From NCBI GenBank assembly GCA_001692895.1, contig KV748265.1, positions 248,001 to 312,000 on the forward strand: a stretch of DNA of 64,000 nucleotides. The letters are read 5' to 3'. The position numbers and the translations under genes are program-made. Source of the stretch: Cenococcum geophilum 1.58. Lineage: Eukaryota; Ascomycota; Dothideomycetes; Gloniales; Gloniaceae. Shown in pieces: positions 56,291 to 64,000 of this stretch (positions are counted from its first letter, which is position 1; every line of letters begins with the position of its first letter). A model generated the notes under the pieces. It saw only the letters and a program-made list of their open reading frames with translations. It had not been told where the DNA came from and made no database searches.

Positions 56291-57700
56291 AGATAGGTAA
56301 GTAGTTAAACCTTACTATTAGCTACTAGGTTATATAGCTTTCTACCTTAAAGCTACTTACTAAGCTATAAAACTAGGATATACGTAAAACTATAGGGGCC
56401 TATAAAAGAACACTACGCACCGTACTAAAACGCGAAGCAGTAGTTTTATTATTAGACCTATATATTGATATAACTACTATATAGAGAGCAGCTATAGTAT
56501 AAGGTCATCTAGTAGAAGAAAAGATATACTAAATACTAAAATATAGATAAGGAATAAGATAGATATAAAGAGCGAGGGCTTCTTAAAGGGATAATACGCC
56601 TAATTATATTAGCCAGAAAGCCCTCTACCTATAAGCAGTAAAGAGAGAAAAGGAAATATAAGAATTACTAGCTTACTAGGCAAAGACCTAGCGCTATAAC
56701 GGCGATATAGGATAGAAGGCTACTAGTATAGATAGAAATCTACTATACTAATTATAAGATAGATAGATCTTAAATAAAAGCGGTAATAGAAGGAAGTAGT
56801 AAAAATATAAAACGCAACCATATAGAACACCATATAGTTAATACTAACTCTTTCCCTATATAAAGGACTAACGAAGGTAAAATCTAAAGCCGCTTTCTTA
56901 TTATAGATAGAGATCCTAGGGCTAAATACATAGCTATTAAGCATCTATATTCTAAATACTATATGTTAATGCATATACGGATGGCCTATTTAGTTAGTAC
57001 GCTATATATTACTATTCTATAGTTACCGCTTAGTAAGGGACTAGCTACTTACTAGTGTAGGTATAAATAATATTACCTAGATACTCTCTATAAGTAGAGG
57101 TGTATAAGTAGCAGTAAAATGGCTTATAGGCTAAGGAATCCTCTAGTAGTTCTAAATAGCATATAAGATCTAATATAAGGACACTAAAGAATACGCCCTA
57201 TTCCAGCCCCTTAAGGACTAGATACCGCCCACCTAGCTATAGGCGGTATACTAATAAATTGCCAAACCCTCCTACTCCCCCCCCCCCTTTTAGATCTTCC
57301 AATATACCTAGAAAGTATAGTACGTAAGGTAGACTAAAAGATACAAAGATATACTAGCTAGGTGAAGGCGGAGTGCATAGGACTAGTTAAAAGGAAATAC
57401 TTAGGTTTTTCCCCTTATGGGGCTTTTTCCTATATAGTGTCACGGTAACTCAGTCAATCGAGACTCTAGCACTGTAATACAACGAGCGCAAGCCTGTACA
57501 ATTGGAGTGTCTATGGACTCGGATATCAAGATGAGGAGCAGAAGGTGGAAAAGGACACGTCTATATACATATGCCAAGGCTCAAGCGAGCCCCCTGACTA
57601 GATCCGTTACGGTGCCGTAACATATAGAAAGGTAGTAGCCTATATAGACCTAAAAAGTGATCAAATCGGGCAATAAATAGAATCAATAATAATATATATA
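56290..57700 (+). pseudogene. LINE-2: 5'-truncated LINE ORF2 end and 3' UTR
   Basis: Parallel to LINE-1 segments 34985-35354 plus 47955-48780, but continuous. This independently confirms that those LINE-1 pieces belong together around the CCTAG junction (56690-56695 here). The 3' UTR has GGGCAATAAATAGAATC and an AT tail. A solo LTR interrupts it at 57438-57622. RT is absent. Confidence 0.78.
57438..57622 (-). repeat. Solo LTR (inverted member of the 55840 family)
   Basis: 185 bp, + strand TGTCACGGTAAC...GCCGTAACA, TSD TATAG at 57433-57437 and 57623-57627. On the minus strand it aligns with 55840-56032 through CTAGTCAGGGG, TCGCTT and TATATAGACGTG. Little RIP change. Confidence 0.93.
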
Positions 57701-58050
57701 TAATATATAGCGTCTACTTAATTAATAAAAAATACCCCTACTATAACGTGTCTCACTCTACGTCGCTATATGGTTAAAAAGACAGACAGTGCTCGCGAAT
57801 CTATTGTAACCGTTGCGGGATCCAATATATATACTCTTACACTTATTTTATTATTATAGCTTTATAATAGAACGGTTTTAAAAAGGCGCATATTTTATTA
57901 AATAATATTCTTGTTTTTTAATAAGGAGTAGTTGTCTTTTTACTTTTATATACTAATTTTAATAATATATATTAATTGCTAAAGAAAGTGGTAATTTCCA
58001 TACTACTTTGAATCCTGTCTAGATTTTCCATAAGCCTTCAAGGACAAGGC
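57701..58050. other. Intergenic, 3' side of the hydrolase gene
   Basis: AT-rich, no gene seen. Transition from RIP-decayed repeat to normal-composition DNA near 57990. Confidence 0.6.
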
Positions 58051-59068
58051 CTAGTTCTTGAGCCATTCTTTCACAAGCCACTCCACGCCGTCCTTTAACC
58101 ATGGATCTTTGTCGACAGATTTCTCCCCATCAAAACCATGATTCCCGTCTTTCACAGTTAACTTTACCTTCGTGTCCGGAAACAGCTCTCTCACCTTCTC
58201 CACAAAGACTACACTAGACTCTACCGGTAAAATCTCATCGTCCCTCCCATGCAGAAGCCACATACTTGGGAAGTGAGTAGCTGTTTCTATTGCCTCTATT
58301 GGATAGAATTTAGGGTCATATCCCAGAAAATCGCACCATTTCCCATATACGGCCACGGCGAACATCAAATCTAGTCGAGCTGGTGGAGTGGCGTCACTAA
58401 CCACTGCCCCTGGTTGAATCCTAGCGACGAACTTGTCCACAAAGTCTTCGTCGGGGGCTGGCATACTGAAGATCATCTTCGTCTTCTTTGCAGCAGCGAT
58501 TTCGGTTCGTCGATCCGTCATCGGATATTGCGCCAGCACCGCGTTAATGAATCCTTCTGGGAGCATGAAGGCTGATAGTAGAGCCAAGTGGCCGCCGGCA
58601 CTCTCTCCACACACGAGGATATGGTCGAAGTCCACGGTGAGTGGGACAGTGGACCTGGATGCTACGAAGGATAAGAGGGATTGTTGGACCCAAGCCCAGA
58701 AGTCTGATATATCGTCCAGAATATCGGAGCCTTTGGACTCTGGGAGGAGGCGGTAGTTGGGAGAGACGATGATTGCAGATTGAGCGGCTGCAAAAGAGAC
58801 GATATATGGCGCGAACCATTCCGTGTAGAGGGAAGTCCCAGTAACCTGGCATTGATTGTTAGCTGACTATGAAACGAGGAGGCTGAAGCTGTTCTGGATG
58901 TCTTACCAAAAAACCTCCATGGAATCGAACAATCAACGGGTGACTGCCTGGCTTGATGTCCTTAGGAATGATGACATTAACTTCGATACCATGATCTCCG
59001 ACCTCTTTGTAGTCGGTGGTGTGAATATTCCAGTCATCGAAGCGGTGTTCTTCATCCTCGACGCCCAT
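58051..59068 (-). CDS. Alpha/beta hydrolase fold-3 protein (esterase/lipase-like), two exons
   Basis: complement(join(58051..58845,58907..59068)), 318 aa. The 61-bp intron (58906-58846) has GTAAGA, branch GCTAAC and acceptor CCAG; both exons join in phase 0. The start ATG follows in-frame TAA TAA and has A-rich context. Motifs: HGG oxyanion loop at residues 50-52 (FHGGFLVTG across the splice), nucleophile elbow GESAGG with Ser136, acid Asp257 in LLHGRDDEILPV, and His290 in DGNHGFDG. No signal peptide or membrane segment, so likely cytosolic. Members of this hormone-sensitive-lipase-like family hydrolyse esters or small amides; the substrate cannot be told. The length is normal, codon use is balanced and no RIP stop is present, so it is probably functional. 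No partner gene in the window suggests a pathway. Confidence 0.93.
58846..58906 (-). other. Spliceosomal intron of the hydrolase gene
   Basis: 61 bp, donor GTAAGA, branch-like GCTAAC about 12 nt before the acceptor CCAG. It contains an in-frame TAA, so it must be removed to reach the GESAGG exon. Confidence 0.92.
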
Positions 59069-59790
59069 TTTTCCTTATTAGGTTTTGATTCGGAGATTCC
59101 TTTTGATAGAGTTTGTGGAGGCAAGCCTAGGAAATAGGGTTCGGAAGAATTTGGCTTTGCTTTCTTGAGGAATAGAGAAAGGTGTTCTGAGTGTTGCTGT
59201 ACCTCCAACACCGACACCTCTATACCTTTCTTCCACCTGATGTTACTCGCCACACGGCTTTAACGCTGTTTCTACTGTCCGAAATCCCTAAGACACGTTG
59301 CGCAATCCGCTGCGACTTCACCATGGATATCCAAGTTTATCTTCAGTTCCGTTTTCAGATTAGGGAATTTAAGGACGTGCGTTTATAGAAGAGGGAATTT
59401 CTGCTCGTGCAACCCATGCCAAGCGCCAGCGCCACTCGGACTCTGAACACCACGCCGAGCCGATGGAATTAGTCATTTTTGAAGGTGACAGCCGGATGCG
59501 ATTACTTGGGATGGATTATGTTCATTTCACCTCCGTCAAGCGATTGTTAAGATCCGAAAGCTCAGACAGGATATTTAGGAACTTTAAGCCACAAGCTTAG
59601 GGCAGTGCTTGCGTACCTATGCTAGAATACTCCCTCATGTATATCTAGCATTCAAACGTCTATCGACTATCATATCCCTGGGCAGCTTATATCCTAAATT
59701 TCCTCATAATCTACTACATTCCTGCCTCATTTGATTCCTGTAAATACTATACAATCAATCTTTCTCGTCGACCTCTTGCATTAGAAGCCT
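59069..59790. other. Upstream region of the hydrolase; no gene supported
   Basis: Normal-composition DNA. Short open frames on both strands (for example 58933-59253 minus, 59191-59388 plus) have no recognisable motif and overlap or abut the hydrolase start. Presumably promoter and 5' UTR. No clear TATA or operator-like site. Confidence 0.6.
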
Positions 59791-59792
59791 AG

Positions 59793-60368
59793 GTCGGCTC
59801 GTGCACGCGGACGGCTCGTGCACGCTTTTCCTCACCAAAATCTACCCAAATACACCCTTTTCTACCACCTATAACTTAATAACCTTTGAATAGATTTTTA
59901 TAAAAATTTAAATTTGGCTTATCCAATACTAAAGCTATGGTTTTATAATAAAAAATAATAAAAAAAGACTAATTAACTTATGCACGCAACTGGGTCATAT
60001 ATGGTACTAAATTGCACCAAAATATAAGCATTTTTACATGCTTATAACTTAATAACCATAATGGCTATTAATACAAAAATTAAAATATAGCTTATTATAT
60101 AGTAGCTTAAGCATTTTATGGTATAAAAATATAATATTATATTATATTATAGCATGAACTAAAAAACCCCTATTTTTATATATAGTAAATTTTTGGAAAT
60201 ATTACATTAAATATAATAATAAGCTATATTATATTTTTAATAACTAATTATAATTATAATAAAAGACATTGTTAGTTTAAATTGTAATTTTAAAACTTTA
60301 TTTATAATATAAATATATAAATATATATTTTATTAAATATCAATATAACTTATATAAAAACGCCTATC
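59793..60368. other. AT-rich non-coding DNA with GTGCACG direct repeats
   Basis: CGGCTCGTGCACGC is repeated in tandem at about 59793-59827 with a 3-bp spacer; a related ATGCACGCAACTGGG lies near 59980. After each come similar stretches with TATAACTTAATAACC (59870 and 60047), so the region looks like two diverged copies of one unit. No gene. It may be the end of a non-autonomous DNA transposon; ends not resolved. Confidence 0.5.
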
Positions 60369-60793
60369 TGTTACGGACGCTTTAAGTACGATATTACAAC
60401 TACTTGGAGAAGAGACGGAAGAAGCTAGTTAGTTAATTCAGGCACGGTCCAGAATAGAGCCGATAGAACTATATGACAAGGAATAGTAACCAAGGTCATA
60501 TAATATGCTACGTATTAAATAAGAGGAACGAGAGGAACTTACGTACCTTACGTATAAGACGTATATTATATATAAGAAGGATTTTATAGGAGTACGGTTG
60601 TGTATTTAAGGACCCTTAATCCCTACCTAGATAGTTCCTTCCTTATAGTAATTCTTAGAATACAATTAGAGTTAATCTATTAGGCAACCACTTCACTAGT
60701 TATTATTACGTTGTTAACTTTTATACTTATATTTCCTATATACCTAGCCCATTAGCGAGCCCATTGTAGTTCTTACTATAAGGTTCCGTTACA
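60369..60793 (+). repeat. Gypsy-D 5' LTR
   Basis: About 425 bp, TGTTACGGACGC...TTCCGTTACA. Homologous to the 418-bp Gypsy-C LTR read on the minus strand (shared CTTAGAATAYAATTAGAGTT and TCTATTAGGCAACYAC). Confidence 0.88.
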
Positions 60794-60840
60794 CAATTAC
60801 TACCTAGTTACAGTATTAATATAAGAAGTCAAATAATATG

Positions 60841-61930
60841 CCACTAAAAGCAGCTACTATAATGCTATCGACGGCAGCAACTACTTTAAGGACAGGAGGT
60901 GACACTAGTATGGCGGATACTAACTTATAGCAACCTATAACGGTCGGACAGCTATAGGAAATAGTTAACTAGCTAACGGCTAATAATATAGTATTAAAAG
61001 AAAGACTTAATAGAATAGGAGCAGTAAAGATTAAGCTACTATTAATTGAGAGATTTATAGGAGAGAGGTTAAAGCTTAAAGGATTTCTTACGTAGATGCA
61101 CTTTAAGGTCTCACAGGAGGGAGTAAAGTTACCTACACCCGTGGATCGGATAGCCTACGCAGGACTATTCTTATTAGGAAAAGCACTTAAGTGGTTTAAA
61201 CCTTACCTTACGGAGATACAGGCGAACGGAATAACAACCACTAACTAAAACGTGTAATTTATATTCTTAAGTTGGGAAGAATTTGCAGAATAACTTACGT
61301 AGATATTTGGAGACCCAGAAGAAATAACTATAGCGGAAAGAAAACTCTAGAACCTCGTGCAACGAACTTTAGCAATTAAGTATATAATATAGTTCCAGAC
61401 ACTAGCAATATAAGTAAAATGGAATAATAGGGCGCTTATGGCATAGTATAAATAGGGACTTAAGGCTAAAGTTTAGGACGCAATTATCCTAATAGAAGAT
61501 GCGGACACCCTAAGGGAACTAATAGATTAGGCAATTAAGATTAATAATTGGATCTACTAAAGGGAATAGGCTAAGAGAGGCTAGGATAGAGTTCTATAGT
61601 TATATAAGGCGTAGAGTACGCAATAANAAAAGCTAAGTTAGAAANTATNGTANNGCGCAGAGCNAATAGACNTAAGTAGTACTAAAGAAGCCTATAAGAG
61701 ATAGAGTAAACTAGGGAAAACTAGAGGATAAGGATTAAGTAATTAAAAGTCTAAAGAGCAGAGGCCAAATTAGGGATCTTAATAGCAGAAGACATTTAGG
61801 CGGACTCTATAACAAAAGAAATGGTTTAAAGAAGGAGCTTATATAAATTGCGGAAAATAGGGTTATTANGTTAAAGACTGTAGAAGTAGGTAGAGTTACT
61901 ATGTAGTAAAGGGCACGAGACTAGTAGACG
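60841..61930 (+). pseudogene. Gypsy-D gag, RIP-decayed
   Basis: Starts MPLKAATIMLSTAATTLRTG at 60841. Then KIKLLLIERFIGERLKLKGF, YAGLFLLGKALKWFKPYL, GDPEEITIAERKL, and IEDADTLRELID. The zinc knuckle NCGK(stop)GY-VKDCRS lies near 61850-61890. The protein is a Retrotrans_gag type; frames are cut by TAA/TAG. Confidence 0.88.
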
Positions 61931-64000
61931 ATATATACGTATAAAGGGACAATAATATACTACGAGGAACAAAAGAATGTTTAATTAAAAGTTTTGCGTT
62001 TTGTTATAATAATATATACCAAATTTATAAGGACGCTAAGTATAGCATAAGCTATTAGCTATAAGAGCTAGTACCTACAGGATATAGAGGAACTAACGAA
62101 CTAGTTTACAGATCGGATATTAAGGACGATAAATTTAACCTAGGCGAAACGTTCCGTGACGATAAGGCAATAAGGGCCGCTTACTAGAAGCGAGTAGACC
62201 TCGGAGATGTTATACTAGAGGTAGAGGATAATTCTACTATAGAATAAGGAATATTAGTAGGGATTAAAACCCTACTAGACACGATGTCTATTACTTTATA
62301 AGACGTAAGAGAAGTAGGATAATAAACCACTTCGGCACTTAATAAAGGCAAAAAGCTAAAGGCTTAAGATTCTTAAGATAAGATAAGAGATAACTAAGAT
62401 TCTTAAAATAAGATAAGGTAAGCTTAAGGACCTATAATAGACAGAAACCAATAGAGCAGAGTAGCGGCTTAGTTTAAAGATATATAAATAAGCTTAGGAT
62501 AAGAATTCCCAACGGTATAAGATTCTTAAGACGAGATAAGTAAGATTTAGGACTCTTAAGACGAGATAAGGATACTAGTTAAGCCTAGTTAGACTAAGGC
62601 AGGGGCTAAGCTTAAGTCAGAAGTAAACTTAGGATTAAAGAACCTAAGGGGTTAAGAATTCGGGGTATAAATTAGGACACCTATAGACAAGAGGCCAGGA
62701 GCTTCTTTACAGATTAGAGAATCTACGGCATAAGCAGTAATTAGACTAGGAGACGAATATATAGACCTAGAGGATTTACTAGTTAGATGAAGTATTCGGA
62801 CTAAAGATTAAAAAGCCGATATCTAGATTAAGAAGTAAGATAACTTTAAGGATTAAAGCGTAAGGCGCAAACTAAAAGAAACTATAGAAGAATTTAGGCA
62901 AAGAATTATTATATAGTAAGAACAGAAACTAGACAGAAGATCTAGCATATTAGGACGTATAAAGGACAAAGCACTAGTATAAAGAATTACTAATAGGCCG
63001 AGAGTAGGCATACTAAGAGCTAAGTGGCTTACTAAACTGGAATAAGAAGAGGATCTAGGGATTTTTACTAGGTTTAAGGAACGATATATTAAGGGCTGTT
63101 ACAACGCAGCAATAAAGAAATACTTCCTTACGGACAGACCATATATACTTTAGCAGCTATATTAAAAGTAGTATAGGCAAAGACATACTAACAAATGGGA
63201 AGATTTCTATATGTGGTTGGATAAGAAAGTTATTTAGGACTACCTAATTATAGAGAAGGCTATAACGCATATTAAAGGAGCCTTAATTATAACGTTAAAG
63301 GATTTAGAGGAATATTTAGAGGACTAGAGAAGCAAGAGACGCATCTTAGTACCTACAAATAAAGTTATAACGTTTAGATTAGCACGATAAAGATTTAAAC
63401 TTAGGGACAAAAACAAGCTAAGAGTTAACCCAAAGCACCTAATATACCACACGATATTATAAATTGCGTATATAAATAATATATGCGAAATATATAAGAA
63501 TCCAAAAGAGAAGAATTGGAAATACCTTATAAGGATATACTAAATAACGGACAAGTAATAGTATAGGAATGCTAAATATATACATAGATGGCATCTAATA
63601 GAGGTCTAAGAGGAAGGAAGTTTAGTACTTTAACCAGGAAGATTTCTTACGGAAGAATGCTTAGACGGATAATAGTAGTGGGAATACCTAGAGAACACAT
63701 ATCTATAGCATATTAAAGATAAAAAGTAAACTAAGCATTGGCTAAAGAGCGAGCTAAGTACACTAGGATTAAGCAGCTAATAGTTAGGAAAAGTAGAGGC
63801 CTATAAAACTAGAGGGAGCTAGTAGTAGAGCCTTAGACCCTTAAAGGAATTTAAGAATAACACCTAAATTTATAAATTAATTGGTAAGATTAGTAGTTTA
63901 AAGCGCTAATAAATAGTAGAGTAATATAAAACTATATCTTACTAGTAGCAGTTAAGAGAATAGGACTACCTTATAGATAAAAAGAGCAACCTTACCTATT
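61931..64000 (+). pseudogene. Gypsy-D polyprotein linker, RIP-decayed, runs off the window
   Basis: Matches the 46440-44500 part of Gypsy-C in order, including GATTCTTAAGAYGAGATAAG-type repeats at 62365-62570. Charged, Lys/Arg-rich translation. I see no RT motif before the end; RT should lie beyond 64000. A methionine-free start and many stops prevent a firm frame. Confidence 0.55.

Larger units (their letters stand above)
60369..64000 (+). mobile_element. Gypsy-D, 5' part of a Ty3/gypsy element
   Basis: 5' LTR (60369-60793), then gag and further polyprotein on the + strand running off the window end. LTR, leader (CAATTACTACCTAGTTACAG) and gag match Gypsy-C. The probable TSD is CTATC (60364-60368). 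N bases at 61627-61672 and 61869. Stops are TAA/TAG. Confidence 0.9.

Noticed and set aside
58433..58756. Plus-strand open frame opposite the hydrolase
   Set aside because: Antisense shadow of exon 2; no motif, and the minus-strand frame has the complete catalytic triad.
58544..58852. Minus-strand open frame beginning near the intron acceptor, in another frame
   Set aside because: Uses the unspliced frame; splicing at 58846-58906 restores the HGG and GESAGG motifs in one protein.

Overview
This window reads as a transposon graveyard from a filamentous ascomycete (Pezizomycotina). The decayed reading frames are interrupted almost only by TAA and TAG where Gln or Trp codons are expected. Paired repeats differ essentially only by C/T and G/A transitions, and TpA is very abundant. 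That is the signature of repeat-induced point mutation (RIP). The only intact gene is a two-exon alpha/beta hydrolase on the minus strand at 58051-59068, with a typical 61-bp fungal intron. No rRNA, tRNA, CRISPR or prokaryotic feature was seen. No species can be named.

Layout. Positions 1-48780 are one Tad-like LINE (LINE-1, + strand) shattered by nested insertions. Most were resolved to the base by their terminal repeats and target-site duplications (TSDs). (i) Gypsy-A (1-13539, 5' end off-window) carries Copia-1 (783-12694), which carries Copia-2 (4710-10417). (ii) A non-coding LTR element, called LARD here (14522-26119), carries Copia-3 (16781-25889), which carries a two-gene Tc1-type DNA transposon (17853-21604). 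(iii) A pogo/Fot1 transposon (26182-34944) carries the complete Gypsy-B (26940-33845). (iv) Gypsy-C (35355-47954, minus) carries an ORF1-only LINE with a poly(A) tail (LINE-3, minus, 37846-42628) and a 229-bp MITE (46441-46669). LINE-1 resumes after each insertion and ends near 48780.

Positions 48780-57700 hold an unassigned AT-rich stretch, Copia-4 (49735-55577, minus), a second LINE fragment (LINE-2) and two solo LTRs of one family in opposite orientation. Positions 57700-60368 are the gene island: the hydrolase and flanking low-repeat DNA. From 60369 to the end lies the 5' part of Gypsy-D, which is in the same family as Gypsy-C.

Most notable: (1) the Tc1 element encodes a DD34E transposase and a convergent second protein of about 748 codons. 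Each 205-bp terminal inverted repeat appears to carry a 63-bp intron whose removal creates the AUG of both genes (A|TG). (2) The LARD interior is packed with tiny hairpins whose CGTA-type loop is constant while the stems vary by compensatory changes. (3) The Copia-1 leader has three copies of a 24-bp core, each between different complementary arms. (4) The octamer TTACGGAC is scattered about twenty times through Copia-1 in more than one codon phase. (5) A contiguous block (about 14.5-17.0 kb) is far less RIP-mutated than its partner copies at 25.6-26.1 kb.
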